This document shows, piece by piece, positions 1-11,608 of a stretch of DNA of 64,000 nucleotides; position 1 is the stretch's first letter; every line of letters starts with the position of its first letter. The stretch is taken from contig DF239157.1 of the NCBI GenBank assembly GCA_000507305.1, positions 230,173-294,172 on the forward strand. Reading direction: 5' to 3'. The DNA is from Breviolum minutum Mf 1.05b.01. Lineage: Eukaryota; Sar; Dinophyceae; Suessiales; Symbiodiniaceae. Under the pieces are notes generated by a model. That model did not search any database. It saw nothing but the letters and a program-made list of their open reading frames with translations, and was not told where the DNA came from. Both the position numbers and the translations under genes were made by a program.

Positions 1-342
1 TGGCCATTCACCACCGCAGGGACCACCTCCGCAGCCAGCACCTGCACGTCCACCGGTGGTGACCAACCCCAGAGTAGATCAGTAGATCGATTTTTTTCGG
101 GGCGAAGATATGAAAGCCAGAGTAACTTCCAGTATAGATATATAACTTACGTATATATATATATGTGTATAGATCTCCCGCTGTGACATAGATATATAGA
201 TATAGTTGCAAAATGACTCTTTGAAATGTGATTTGTTTCAACGGATTTTTTCGAAATAACACATGAGCGATCGGCAAAAAGGTTCAACTCTTCGTCTTCT
301 TGTGGGATGGACTTTCTACTCATAATTTGATCAAAGCCCTGT

Positions 343-373
343 AAAGCGAAGCCGGAACACCAAAAGCGAAGCC
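343..373 (+). repeat. 31-bp direct repeat, copy 1
   Basis: AAAGCGAAGCCGG...AAAAGCGAAGCC, repeated without change at 799-829. It contains AAGCGAAGCC twice. No coding role is visible. Confidence 0.85.
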
Positions 374-798
374 ATATTCCCTATACATCCATATACCATG
401 TTTTCACATAATGAAAAGGACTTCAGGAACAGGCCCGTTTATACTTCGACATGTATTTGCGATTTCATTTTTGTGTGTTTTTTTGTCATTCATTTGGGTT
501 AATCTGCATCTTGGCTGCACGGNTCATGGGTATAGTGGCACATACAAATTCCAGACCTACCACGGACCAGGCCTGATGCTCATGTCGTTCAAATGCACAA
601 CGCCCAGATAAATTTTTCATATTGCTGGCAAAGCATCCTCAACAAATACACCACACATGGCATTGAAATCCTCGACGTGAGTGTGTGAAAAGAAGTGCAT
701 TCCTGATTTGACAAATCCGCATTTGGGATTTCTGTGAATATATTGATTTCCTATGGGGACTGTACAACTATGATAGACAAAATTATCAAAAGCTTTGC

Positions 799-829
799 AA
801 AGCGAAGCCGGAACACCAAAAGCGAAGCC
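799..829 (+). repeat. 31-bp direct repeat, copy 2
   Basis: Exact copy of 343-373. The preceding bases are also related (TGATCAAAGCCCTGT versus TTATCAAAAGCTTTGC), so the duplicated unit may be longer and diverged. Confidence 0.85.
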
Positions 830-1457
830 TCCAACGATAGTCCACTTTCAGGCCTTTTCATTTTGCCGATCCCTCACATGAACAATTCCCGCTTGTTGGG
901 GTGAATCCGAATCGATGGGTGAATTCAACGAGTCTTTCGATGGAAATTCCCTCAAGTCTCGCCCTGCAAAATGGTGGTTTTAAGGAGGAATCCGGATTCC
1001 CAAATGTCCAATTCCAACATTCAGGTGAATTTTCTGAAGCAATTCCACATTTATGGTCTTTTGTATCCTAAGAGTATGACCCCGGATTCGTTGTCACATT
1101 GTCAACCTCAAGAAGGTCACCAAACTTTTCTATAAGATGGAAACCGACCGTGGGCCAGGAACATTTGAACAGTTTGTTTCCTTAAACGCTTGAAACCTTG
1201 AAATTGAGTTGATGTTGCTTCACATGTTGCATCTTGAACTTGTTGCAGAGATCGGTCGAAGATTTTGTATACAATCTGATTCTGATTTTTTGAAATTTTC
1301 CAAGATATTGGGAATGTGGCATCTATCATTGAATGATTTTGTTCAATCAGATATTGAACAGACGTGACAAAGAAATATTGGGCAAGAGATTTGCTAATGG
1401 CAACCCTCATTGACACCAAGCAAACTTGATGCTTGGAAATATTCACTAATTTTGGGT

Positions 1458-1573
1458 GCCTCCCTAAAACTAACAGCTTGCCCCTAAAAAATGGTGTTTT
1501 CCTGGAAGGCGATCGTTTTCTGAAAAAGGGTGTTGGCCTGTAAACTCAGGGGCTTTTGCTGTTAGTTTACCAG
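1458..1573. repeat. HP1 hairpin element, degenerate
   Basis: Left arm CTCCCTAAAACTAACAGCTTGCCC and right-arm remnant GCTGTTAGTTTACCAG. HP1 is a foldback family of about 105 bp with arms ACCCTCCCTGAAACTAACA / TGTTAGTTTCAGGGAGGGT. A second inner arm pair is (C)CCCTGAAAAT / ATTTTCAGGGGC, and a purine-rich AAAGGAAA lies near the loop. Confidence 0.5.
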
Positions 1574-1736
1574 GTGATGGTGAAACCAACATCGTTGGAT
1601 ATTCTGAAACTCCAAAACTTGGAAATTTGATGATCGAAAAAAAACGTTGATCATATATGTTGTCCAATTGGTTTTTTTCCATCAACCATCAAGATGGCGA
1701 TAGTTTTTGTTGTTTGTTTATATAAAATCATTGACT

Positions 1737-1833
1737 GGGTGGTGGTGTCAATGATTTTTTATTTTTACCCCTGCTTGGGGAAATGATCCAATTTGACTAA
1801 TATTTTCAAATGGGTTGAAACCACCAACCAGAA
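1737..1833. repeat. HP4 hairpin element
   Basis: HP4 is about 100 bp. The left arm is (CTAG)xTGGTGGTTTCAAA, the right arm TTGAAACCACCAACTAG. A conserved middle TTTTCACCCC...GGGGAAATGATCCAATTTGAC also folds on itself (CACCCC/GGGG). This copy has both arms. Confidence 0.8.
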
Positions 1834-2243
1834 AATCATTGAGAATATCGTGGACTAAACAAATTCGAAATCATGTCCCTTTAGGTGGGTCTTGTAATTT
1901 GGGTATACATTAGATCTACCCCCCACTAACAATCACCTCCAGGATTATTACGTTTTTAATAGGGAATCCCAACCTAAACCATTAAATTATATTTACTACT
2001 GGTACTGGGTGGCGGGGGTAGGTCTACGGTATACATAGTTTTGTTGTTTCACCGTAGATTGGTGTTATTTTCATTTGGGTTGGTGGGTGGTGGTGGTGGT
2101 GAATTAAGGCACAAAACCGCCCACGTCCTGTGGCAAGACAGCATCAATACTTGCAGGTGGACAGCGGACCGACCACCTCCGTGGAGATTTTTGTTGGGGT
2201 TGGAAGTTACACCCAGCGGCTTTGGGGAACCCTTCAAGGTGAA

Positions 2244-2342
2244 CTAACATAGCTGGCTGGAAATTCCACCATTTGTAGATCTTATTTCCTATTGGAAAAT
2301 GGGAATCTTCCAGCCAGCTATGTTAAGTTTACCAGAGGCTAA
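2244..2342. repeat. HP3 hairpin element
   Basis: HP3 arms are GGTAAACTAACATAGCxGGCTGGAA / TTCCAGCCAGCTATGTTAGTTTACC. This copy has lost the first bases of the left arm. Confidence 0.75.
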
Positions 2343-2424
2343 ATGATCGCTGGGCCATTTATAACGACCTGTTCCTGCCGGTTGGTCAACCCAAATGGTG
2401 CTTTAGGATCCGGGAATTCTCCCA

Positions 2425-2466
2425 AAATGGCCGAAAGATTAAGGATTTATGAAAAATTGTCCAGAT
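2425..2466. repeat. HP13 fragment
   Basis: Shares AAATGGCCGAAAGATTAAGG and a following ATTTATxAxAAATTGxCCAG with 11685-11766, 15952-15989 and 39401-39482. The shared right end CCAG(G) resembles a 3' splice site. Confidence 0.5.
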
Positions 2467-2520
2467 AAATGGAGTATAGTGAAAATGCGGCCCCTATAAG
2501 TAGGGTGAAGTATCCCCTGT

Positions 2521-2626
2521 ACCCTCCCTGAATCTAACATAGCCCCTAAAAATTATGGTTTCCATAATAGGAATCTCCTTTTTTAGTGGTTTATTTTCAG
2601 GGGCGAGCTGTTAGTTTCAGGGAGGC
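2521..2626. repeat. HP1 hairpin element
   Basis: Both arms present (ACCCTCCCTGAATCTAACA and CTGTTAGTTTCAGGGAGG). The inner part is diverged and carries GGTTTCCATAATAGGAATCTC, which also occurs in the copy at 25664. Confidence 0.8.
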
Positions 2627-4518
2627 TAAGTATGTCTTTTACGCTAGGGAAACCCATGTGCTTTATTTTCGTCCATGGCTATAAGGGTCCCATAAGCCTG
2701 ATTACAACTGGATCCGGGGCCCACCTTGTTCAACAAACCCAGAATTTGTTTGTCTTACCTTCTGAATGGTCTGACCTCATTTTTTGCGGGGGAGGGGAAT
2801 ACCTACGTAAATATGACCAGGCACTAAAAGTAAACTCCAACAGGCAAGTTTTACAGACACTCCACGGCAACCTGACGACAATAATGAACCTGTTTTTTTT
2901 GCATCCATTGTGGTAGCATTGAAGGACAAGCCAAGATTGTTTCCACAGGAGGTGAACAACTTAACTTCTACTGAAGGGATGAAAGGTGCATTTCAAGTAA
3001 CCCTTTTGGTTGGCCGTTTTTGTATAACCTACAAGTTGGGAGTTTGTTCCAGAATCACAGTAGCAGTCAAATAGACGCATTTGTTCATTATAGTCGGTGG
3101 GTCCTGTATGATTCTTCATTCATCTTCATTCTATACTTTTTCCACTGGCATCTTCGGATGAGATACAGCCACTACCCATTTTCAGAAGGGTTTCACTACT
3201 TGGTCACTTGAGATTATTCAACTCCCTGCCGTTTTGTTTTGCTTCCCATGGATGGGGAGGTTGGTTTCAACACAACCTTCCAGATGTCACCAAACATTAT
3301 CATCTCAGTCGAGAAAAAAACAACAACATGTAACAAAAACATCATCTTTTACATCAATCATCAATGTTCATCAGATCCAAAGCACTCATCACAAACTCAA
3401 TTTTGTTAATGTTGTTGCAACCTGTTTGTTGTTTTGTTGTTTTAAGGGTGTGTGTCTAAGTCTAAGTCTGCGTGTGTGTTCGTCACTTGTTTTAACCAAA
3501 AATCCGTGTTGCCACTTTTGCCATATGTGTTGCCACAAACCCAACGTTCAACACAACAAAATACCGACACAACATCATAGGTGTTCCCCCCAGTTACCTA
3601 GGAAAACATGAACTCCTGGAATTCCCGGATTCGTTTTCTTTTTGCAATAACAAAAATCCACCAGGAAAACTCCATGGGAAGTTGAAATCCCACCCTGTCG
3701 AGGCGATGGAACAACAGCTTGCCCAACTTGGAGGTGTTTTTTTCGGATGGGTTGGTGGGATGCGGTGGCTTGCGCGTTGGCTGTGGTTGTTTGGTCCAAG
3801 GTAAAATTGCCGGGAGATTTTGATCTGCAGTGTTTTTTGTTGAAAAAGAAACAAAGAAAGAAAACAAACATAGAAACAATCCGCAGCAAAGAAACTTTCG
3901 GAAAGAAGAAGGAGAAGATGTTTGTTGGTTGGCCAGTACATGTTTGGTTGGCCAATTTATTTCCACTGCTTAGAGTTGTTGTTGGAGAATATGGAGGATG
4001 AGTGATGAACATGATTGCTCCAGACATGGCCCTTCCAGTGTCGTGTTAAGTTTTGAGTAGGATAATTTCACCATCAATATGAGCTCACCAGCCACGCAAC
4101 GAGCCAAACATATTTCACCCAATTTTCATGTTTGGCTTCTGATCTCAGGGCAACAACGAGCTTGGCTACAAGGTTTTTCCAGTGGCGTTCGTGTCTTTTG
4201 ACTAACAAAAATGGTGAGAGGTTTGAGGTCAGATCTTAGATCATCCATCATGACATGGCTCCATAACTCGATTATGTTATACCCAGGCCCACTCACCGGA
4301 ACTTTGAATAATAAGAGCTACATTTGCAAAACCTTCGACACAATTTTTCAACCTCAACCATTTTTCGAGTCAATGATCGTATTTGTGTGATCATCCAAAA
4401 TGTTTTGGAAGCAAACATAAACACAAAAAGTTGAGTCACTGACTGGAGCCAAGAAACACAAGAAACAGTACGTAGTGGGTCTCACAACATTCACGATTTT
4501 GATGGGTGGGATGTTAAC
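2627..4518. other. No gene recognised
   Basis: Several frames on both strands stay open between about 3230 and 4030. They overlap each other, rest on T/A- and CA-rich composition, and show no motif or splice pattern. No repeat family of this window is seen here. Confidence 0.45.
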
Positions 4519-4614
4519 TGGTTGGTGGTGTCAAATATTTTTCATTTTCACCCCTAGATTAGGAAATGGTTAAGTTTGACTTTTTTTTCAAATGGGTTGA
4601 AACCACCAACTAGT
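4519..4614. repeat. HP4 hairpin element
   Basis: Left arm GGTTGGTGGTGTCAAA, right arm TTGAAACCACCAACTAG; middle diverged (AGGAAATGGTTAAGTTTGAC). Confidence 0.8.
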
Positions 4615-5171
4615 TGAGGAGTTTCTCCCCTAATTTTTGAGAATCAGACATGACAAGAATCAAGATGATCCTACATTGACTCTGACTCACCGTTTTCAGA
4701 GGTCATTTCTTGCTAAATTTGCATGACAGAGTGGATAGATGTTTGTTCTTGATATTCAGGGGTGGCTGGCTATGTTTCTAGTACAGAAACACCAAATGGT
4801 GTAGTAAAACACTTTTGAACCTGTAGGGGTCCAGATTTCTCTTAGAAAGGCTGTTGATGAGTGGTGCAATTTCCTTTCTTCCCATTTCACAAGTTTCAGA
4901 GGACATTACCAGCAACGTGGTAGTGGGGTGTCAAGTGTGTACATGTGCAGCCTTTTTTTTTTAAGCTGGACTTCGAACCTGTTTTGACTGCATATCCACT
5001 TACTATGTACTTGCACAGTGTCCTTTAAGTACATATATTTTGTATGATAACTCGTGGGGCCCGGTAGGTTTTTGTTGGGATTGCAGGGCCATGATATGAA
5101 CAAATTCCACCCATTTGACGTGAGGAAGTCGTGAATATGAAATTTGGCCTAAATTTCCATTATTTCCATAT

Positions 5172-5268
5172 AGTAGGCGATGGTCATCAATCCAAAAATA
5201 GGGGTTTATATTATATACCGATTGTAAGGATTCCTAATTAAAGGTGGGATGACCATCGGAGTTTAGAC
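5172..5268. repeat. HP10 hairpin element
   Basis: Arms CGATGGTCATC / GATGACCATCG, with an inner AGGGGTTTATAT and ...GGATTCCTAATTAAAGG. A second copy is at 48982-49085. Confidence 0.7.
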
Positions 5269-5552
5269 CCTGGCACATATGAAATTGCAAGGTGGAGACG
5301 AGGAAAGCCCAGGTAGCATTCAACCATTGCTTGCCCTACATCAAACAGATTTGCAACATGATCAAGCTACCTCTTTGGAGGAAAAACCATGTTACCCGCA
5401 ACTTTTTTTGAGGGCAGGAAAAAAACTTCCGCTAGGTGGCAACAATTCTGTTGTGCTTCGATCGGGGGGGGGGGGCATCATCCACTTTGACTATATCCAT
5501 GTTTTTTTAACAGTAACTGGGTGGCTCAACCATCAACTCTTATAGTCCCTGT

Positions 5553-5657
5553 CTGGATGGTGGCAACTCAAATATTTTTGGAATTTTCACCCCGATCCTT
5601 GGGGAAATGATCCAATTTCACTAATATTTTTTCAAATGGGTTGAAACCACCAACTAG
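5553..5657. repeat. HP4 hairpin element
   Basis: Variant left arm GGATGGTGGCAACTCAAA; complete right arm. Confidence 0.8.
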
Positions 5658-6009
5658 CTGTTGTTTTGTTTTGTTATGTTAGGTTTTCCAGTCCAGGTCC
5701 TGGTATGAGTGAATCCAAAAACATCATGACTGTTGAAAACAAAAAACACCGATCCTTGGATGTGTTTTTTGGGGTTGATTTTTTTTTACGAATTCTACCA
5801 TATGGGATTAGTCCTCATGAAAAAAAACACCATTTGGGAGAATATGTTTTGGAACCTTTTCTCAAAAACTACTCGAAACATTGGCAAATCCAAGCAAGGT
5901 AACCTCAACCAAACCGTTGGGAAAAACTCATCCCGAAAACGACCAGGAAAAACTCATCACGAAAACTACCACGAAAACTTCTAGGAAAATTCATGGAAAA
6001 CTACCAGGA

Positions 6010-6150
6010 AAACCCATGGAAAACTACTACCGAGGCCGCAGGAGAAGACTTCATGGCACAATTGGGTATGGCCTTAGGTGGTGGTTTGGCTTTAGGTCGA
6101 AATGGCCGTCAGGCCGAAGAAGCCGAAAAGTGGTTTGCGAAAGGGAGAGT
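6010..6150 (+). CDS. Exon candidate with GEDF-QLGMALG motif
   Basis: Frame reading AAGEDFMAQLGMALGG, then LGRNGRQAEEAEKWFAKG. The second part is an amphipathic helix like a TPR or PPR helix. The first part is repeated as AGEEFVTQLGMALG in the exon candidate at 6842, so the two look like a duplicated exon. An acceptor AG|G lies at 6041. A (GTT)n run follows from about 6187, outside the likely exon. The protein family is not recognised. Confidence 0.4.
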
Positions 6151-6185
6151 CGGGAGGATGTTGGTGGTGGATTGTTTTGTTGGGT

Positions 6186-6186
<1 letters not shown>

Positions 6187-6216
<30 letters not shown>

Positions 6217-6217
6217 G
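6187..6217 (+). repeat. (GTT)n microsatellite
   Basis: Uninterrupted TTG/GTT run. It creates long valine, leucine or cysteine runs in the overlapping frames, which are not genes. Confidence 0.9.
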
Positions 6218-6484
6218 GTTGTGTCAGAGTCAGATTATTCCACACAAAATCAATCAACTGAGTGGAAGACACGGTTTTAAAAGAAAACACCTGAGATGTT
6301 CGATGTTTTATTATGTGTGAAGTTTAACGACTTTTGTTTTTAGTTTTCCTGACATGAATTCAGGTTTTTCAGCCCTTTTGCGCATCGGAACACCGTCCTC
6401 GTGAACACCCCGAAGCATCTTAGGTTTTTCGAGCGGTGCACTGCATACCACTTGAAATCTTGCGACTTTGAGTGACAAACATAC

Positions 6485-6594
6485 CATCCCTGAAACTAAC
6501 AGCTAAAGCCCCTGAAAAGAGGCCGAATCCCCAAATGCATCTTCCAACCATTGATTTTCACTGGCGAGCTGTTCAATTAGTTTCAGGGAGGGTA
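6485..6594. repeat. HP1 hairpin element
   Basis: Both outer arms; the right arm carries a short insertion (CTGTTCAATTAGTTTCAGGG). Confidence 0.75.
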
Positions 6595-6841
6595 TCTGAT
6601 TTTGAAACCTAGAAATAAAATAGAAATGCCACCAAGTTACGCACTACCATGTCATCGAGAAAACGCTATCCTTTCCTATTGAAGCCCTTGGTTGTTTTGT
6701 TTTGATGAAACCTCCGATGTTATGGAAAATCATGAAGCTCACTATATATTTCATGAATATTGTAAGATTTCGTTTTGATTAGACATCAACCAAGCCGGTT
6801 TGATTATGTTCCAAACGTGGTCCAGCACATTCCTATTTCAG

Positions 6842-6901
6842 GCGGGAGAGGAGTTCGTCACGCAACTGGGCATGGCCCTGGGATCACGAGGAAATCGCCA
6901 G
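6842..6901 (+). CDS. Exon candidate, paralogue of the 6.0-kb exon
   Basis: Bounded by TTCCTATTTCAG|GCG on the left and CGCCAG|GTGCCG on the right: 60 bp, 20 codons, phase 0. It reads AGEEFVTQLGMALGSRGNRQ, which aligns with AGEDFMAQLGMALG...GRNGRQ at about 6040-6110. Clean splice sites and the repeated motif support a real exon from a local exon duplication. Confidence 0.5.
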
Positions 6902-7305
6902 GTGCCGCGGGTTGCTGCCCAAACGTTGATTGGAAGTTGAAGCCACGGCAATGATGGACGATGATGGATGAGGATGATTGATGGTGATGGAAGATTATAG
7001 ATCATGATGATATTCATGAAGAAAATAAGATGAAATAAGTAGTAATCAAACATGAGCATGCTAGTCATATATAAATTATGTAAACAAATAATAGTCCTAA
7101 TGATTTATGTTATGTTGATTATCGTATATCTATTGTTTATTTTTATCTTGATTATCGTAATATGGTTATTTCCAAGGTCCAATTCTTTTTGTTGGATCCA
7201 GAGAGTCTTGAAATTTTCAGACCTTCGCGATGTTGGATGGTGGTTGGACGCCTTGTTTTTTGTTTGTTTGTTGGAGATTGTACTGGGTGGTTGAGCTTTA
7301 TTCTT

Positions 7306-7405
7306 CTAGCTGGTGGTTTCAAATATGTTTTCATTTCATCCCTATTTGGGGAAGATTCCCATTTTGACTATGATTTTTCAATTGGGTTGAAACCACCACG
7401 TAGTC
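7306..7405. repeat. HP4 hairpin element
   Basis: Starts CTAGCTGGTGGTTTCAAA and ends TTGAAACCACCACGTAG, one of the more intact copies. Confidence 0.8.
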
Positions 7406-9139
7406 TTGGTTTCCGTTTTAGTGAATCAATGGTGGACATGATTTGTTTGCTGCCAACATGATTCATTTCGCTGGATGTTGATGTCCTAGTTCTTTTTTTC
7501 AATGCCATGCTGCTTGCTTGTTCGTGGATTCGGTGCAGTGATAAACTGGGGACTGTACCATCAAGGCCAACTCACACATTGGTTCAGAGACCCCTGGGAA
7601 GACATTGGTTTGTGTTTTTTTTTCTGGCAAAACTGCAGAATCCCACTGATTGCTTTTACAGTTCTATTGCCTGTGGATGTATACTGAGGTGAGTACATCA
7701 TGAAAACGCAAGACTCTACATGTTGTCTCGATAGACATAGACCAACCTAGTGAGAACGACCAGAAACCACCAGTGATGGTGAATTGGTGGTAACACACTA
7801 TCAGTTTATAACATGATCATTCCCGAGAGATGAGCAATCCCCCATTTCTTTGCGACTTGTATAACCATCACGTGACAAAATCAAGTGCCTGCAAGAAGTG
7901 ATTCACTTCGTGCAGTTGAAGTCTGGCACCTTCATTGTACTCAAACTATGGGCACAATTCACCAACGCAATATACGGTTCCTTGATGGTTTAATGTTGAT
8001 GGCAACCTCCTATCCTAGGAATCCCTAACGTGACTTAATGCAGCCATGATGACACTGCAGAGGCACCTGTGGTAGTGGCTGCAACAGCAGGCCTGCGAAT
8101 GGTTTTTTTTACCCGGGCGCGAACTCATGGACTGCAACCTCAAGATGGGGGGAAATGCTGAACAAATCTTATGTTTTCTCGGTTTTTGGAGATGATGTTT
8201 GATGTTGAGCTATGATAAAAGTGGTACTACTCAAGGTTTGGTATATCTGATTATATAAATAGATTCTTGTTGGATGCATTTATTTAATGTGTATTTGGAA
8301 GATACTGTTTGAAGATACAGATACGGGTACCATCACAAACAATCTACCTCTACGTCCCCTACATTTCGTTACGCAAACAAATACAGTGCATACTCCTCCA
8401 AGAAGATTGCAGGGGACATATCATAGCATTCCATGTGAAAGGACTATGATTTAAAAATGAAAAACCCTCCCTGAAACTAACAGCTCGCCCCTGAAAATAG
8501 GCCTTCCCAAAAGGAAACGAGTATTCCAACCATCCATTTTCAGGTGCGATGGCGATGAATGTTATTTTCACGGGGGAGTTTCTCTCATCATATTTAATAT
8601 ACTACACGTTGGCTTGGGGTTCCTATCATTTGAACCGTGCCAAAAAGTTGGCAGTACCATTGATGGAAGAAGTCCTGCGGTTATCCCTTTATTTCCAGTT
8701 TTTTTTTCATCCCAGGTGGTGCAGGAGTTCTTCTGTCAACAGAATTGGTAGATCCAGTTATGACTTGTAGGTTTTGGTCTTTTTGGATCATTCATGGCAC
8801 ATACCGGACAGATCCAGAGATACGGGATGTACAAATTTACATTTGATATACTGCGAATCACAAGAAGTAAATGCTATATATATATATATATTAATATGTG
8901 CAGATATAGATTTACAGATTTACATAAATACATAACAACACCCAAATTTATTTTCATTTATGTGTTTTGACAACCAAATACTGTATACTGTATACATACA
9001 AACTGTATCTTTAAATGTATACACGTGCTTATATAATTGCACTCAGCTGGTTATACCTGGATCCAACATGTTTTACAAACTAGTTGAGCATAACCAAAAA
9101 CCTTCTGGAATGATTTCAGGATTTCCAGATCATCATTTC
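7406..9139. other. No gene recognised
   Basis: Contains a truncated HP1 copy (8464-8548) and a short (TA)n run near 8875. A frame at about 8042-8150 is open but lacks matching splice sites at both ends. Confidence 0.4.
8464..8548. repeat. HP1 element, right arm truncated
   Basis: Perfect left arm ACCCTCCCTGAAACTAACAG, but the element stops inside the inner right arm (CATTTTCAGGTGCGATGG). Confidence 0.7.
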
Positions 9140-9247
9140 CTGGGTGGCGGTTTCACATATCTTTTATGTTCATCCTTATTTGGGGAGATGATCCAATTGG
9201 CCTAATATTTTTCAGATGCGTTGAAACCGAAATCACCAAAAGCTAGT
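9140..9247. repeat. HP4 hairpin element
   Basis: Left arm GGTGGCGGTTTCACA; right arm interrupted (TTGAAACCGAAATCACCAAAAGCTAG). Confidence 0.7.
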
Positions 9248-9429
9248 CTTCTAATGTTCTTGGACTGTACCCTCCTTTTGGGGTGCGGTCCTAGCTTTCC
9301 AGTCAACTGGGATACTATTTGATACTATTTGCACCTTTGTTGATGGTTCAGAAATCCTGACCTGCACGTTGTGGAGAATCCTCTGCATTGTTCATGAATA
9401 TCACAACTGCTCAGTGTAAACCAGATACT

Positions 9430-9536
9430 CTCTGGTAAACTTGGTAAACTAACATAGCAATGGAATATCCCCATTTTCAATATGAAATACATCTTTAGAG
9501 GGTCCATTTTCGATTGCTATGTTAGTTTACCAGAGT
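9430..9536. repeat. HP3 hairpin element
   Basis: CTCTGGTAAAC...ACTAACATAGCAATGGA and the matching TTGCTATGTTAGTTTACCAGAG. This is the best copy of the family. Confidence 0.85.
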
Positions 9537-9765
9537 GTAGTCTTTTCACCATCAACATGTTTGATTGTAGACAACATTAGCAACAATGGATATCAACGTA
9601 TGTATTCCGCGAATTTGTTGGCATATGTGTGTACACTCAAACAAATCATTTTCACAGTCACCTTTCTCCATCGCAGACACTTAATGTATGATATATTTTC
9701 TTCCATTTGGTCAAATTCGTATGGTAAATTCCTAGGTAAATATACCATTGACATTGAGTGTTTGG

Positions 9766-9882
9766 GTACCCCCCTGAAAACTAACATATCCCCTGAAATT
9801 GATGGGACTGGAAGATGAAAATTATTTTGACAGGTTGTCCCTTTTCAGGGTCAACAGACATTCGTTCATTTTCGGGGGGTGT
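9766..9882. repeat. HP2 hairpin element
   Basis: HP2 is related to HP1 but ends in (T)ACACCCCxGAAAACTAACAT / GTTAGTTTTCxGGGGTGT(A). This copy has ACCCCCCTGAAAACTAACAT on the left and TTCATTTTCGGGGGGT on the right. Confidence 0.75.
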
Positions 9883-10167
9883 TGCCAAACAACCCCTTTG
9901 TTTGTTTAAGGTAATTATTTCTTACGGATTCTGCCATGACATTCATCACCATGAAAAAATACCACCAATTTGGGGGAATATCGTTTGGAACGTTTTTCAA
10001 ACACCCAACGTTGGCAAATCTCAGGCAACAACTCTCCTCGCCTCTCATCCTTTGATAAGGCCAGGGAAGGGAGGGAACCAAAACAGCTGGGACGACAACA
10101 ACAACCCCTAGGCCCTAGTGCTCCAAATGCCCCCTTGTGAGAAGGTATTTGTACTGTATATATATAT

Positions 10168-10280
10168 ATACATATGGGTGTTTCCAAAAAAGGGAGGGTT
10201 TCCCAAAATAGATGGGATAATGGAAAACCCTATTAAGATGGATGGTTTGGGGTACCACTATTTTCGGAAACATCCATGTA
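10168..10280. repeat. HP9 hairpin element
   Basis: Arms ATGGGTGTTTCCAAAAA / TTTTCGGAAACATCCAT, inner pair TAGGGTTTTCCATTATA-like / inverse. Other copies are at 40746 and 56723. This copy is inverted relative to those. Confidence 0.8.
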
Positions 10281-10421
10281 GGTTCCTGTTTTACCCACTC
10301 CAAAAGCCACTTGCAGAAGAGTCCCATTGGGAAGCATAAGGGAACAGCGGGAACAAAGCCTTCAGAACATCTCTGTGTATCCGAGTTAGGCCGTTTGTTT
10401 TCCCAAAGGATGAACTACTTG

Positions 10422-10526
10422 TAGGTGGTGGTTTCAAATATGTTTGATTTTCATTTGTACCTGGGGAAATGATCCTATTTGAGGATCAATTTTTTCAATG
10501 GGGTTGAACCACACCCGCCAACGAGT
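10422..10526. repeat. HP4 hairpin element
   Basis: GTAGGTGGTGGTTTCAAA on the left; right arm partly decayed (GTTGAACCACACCCGCCAACGAG). Confidence 0.7.
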
Positions 10527-10784
10527 TTTCAAACATGATTGAAGTTGAACGGATGTCACATTGGAGGGTGAAATGAACATGAATTTCCTGCTTCAAATGC
10601 ATGATGTTCAGCTGGAACATGCTACTTTTTGTTGAGGTGTATTCATACAAACCAAAAATTTACCTAGCTAAAACTTTCATCATAGATTGCCCAGAAATGA
10701 TCTCATGATCTCCCGTTTGAACTTGTGTTCTCTTGATTTTGATTGATTTCGGACCATTAGATTCATCATTGAAATGAAACACAC

Positions 10785-10906
10785 CTACAAGGTGGGCCCC
10801 TACCAGTTATAAAATGGAGTTATAACCCCTCTACATGGCCTTTAAAAAGTGGGTAACTAGGGTTATAATTTAACCCTACTGGTGACTTACTAAGGGCCGA
10901 CCTTGT
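10785..10906. repeat. HP8 hairpin element
   Basis: HP8 is about 110-120 bp. Left end ACAAGGTGGGCCCCTACCAG, inner GTTATAACCCC/GGGTTATAA pairs, right end GGGCCGACCTTGT. The left end contains CAAG|GTGGGC, a good 5' splice site. A short open frame reading FIIEMKHTYK ends exactly at that GT. Confidence 0.8.
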
Positions 10907-11144
10907 ATTTTGTTTGATTTTTTGTTGTTCCAAACGAATCTGAGAGTCCCAAAAAAAGGAGGCACCTCGTAAAGTCAGTACTCCATTCCAACAGCCAATG
11001 TTTGTTTATGGGATATTTCAAACATCAATTCCTCCAATGATTCCTGCAAAATCCTCGGCATCTTTGTCCTTTATAGCTTTTTTTTGGCTTGCAGTAGATG
11101 TGAACGACTTGAAATTCACCTGTAAAAGGCAGAATTTGATTCTG

Positions 11145-11263
11145 CTTGGTGGTGTTTTCAACTATTTTTTTGGAATGTTCACCCCGAAAATTGGGGAAGA
11201 TGAACCCATTTTGACAAACATATTTTTCAAAGGGGGTTGGTGAAAAACCACCAACTAACTAGC
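11145..11263. repeat. HP4 hairpin element
   Basis: Variant with GGAATGTTCACCCCGAAAATTGGGGAAGATGAACCC in the middle (quoted in two overlapping halves: CACCCCGAAAATTGGGG, AAGATGAACCCATTTTGAC). The copy at 26020 shares this variant. Confidence 0.75.
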
Positions 11264-11384
11264 TAAAAGACCTTCAAACACATTTTTCATAGTGGACATC
11301 CTTCTTCCACATGATTCATGGGGTTTTTAGTGAACAACTTGAAAGTGTCCCAAAAAGGCGGAGTTTGTTTTCTCTCGGGTTTAC

Positions 11385-11498
11385 ACCCCTGAAAACTAAC
11401 GAAAGTCCCCTAAAAAAGTGACCATTTCAGTAGGGTTCATACATCTGAACCAACCATCGATTTTCAGGGGAAATTCGTTCGTTTTCAGGGGAGTAAAC
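11385..11498. repeat. HP2 hairpin element
   Basis: ACACCCCTGAAAACTAACG on the left; TCGTTCGTTTTCAGGGGAGT on the right. Confidence 0.75.
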
Positions 11499-11554
11499 CT
11501 TTGGGTTTTTTAAACCAACCTTTGGGGTTTTTCGTTGTTGTGGAACCGCGCCAG

Positions 11555-11608
11555 GCCGATCGTGTCTTATTGGAGCGATTGGTCGACTATGATGAAGAGA
11601 ACTGTCAG
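11555..11608 (+). CDS. Exon candidate, acidic helix
   Basis: CGCCAG|GCC ... TGTCAG|GTGTGG, 54 bp, 18 codons in phase 0, reading ADRVLLERLVDYDEENCQ. Both splice sites are good and the peptide is of ordinary composition. Family not recognised. Confidence 0.4.

Larger units (their letters stand above)
1..1457. other. No gene recognised; one n at 523
   Basis: Apart from the 31-bp repeat pair, only short frames without splice-site support or recognisable motifs are seen. The n at 523 is probably an assembly join. Confidence 0.5.

Noticed and set aside
3234-4027. Five overlapping open frames of 84-150 codons on both strands
   Set aside because: All frames are open at once because of T-, CA- and GTT-rich composition; no motif, no splice pattern and phenylalanine/serine-rich products.
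5881-6320. Long frames with valine, leucine, cysteine or glutamine runs
   Set aside because: The runs come from the (GTT)n microsatellite; only the part upstream of it is kept as an exon candidate.
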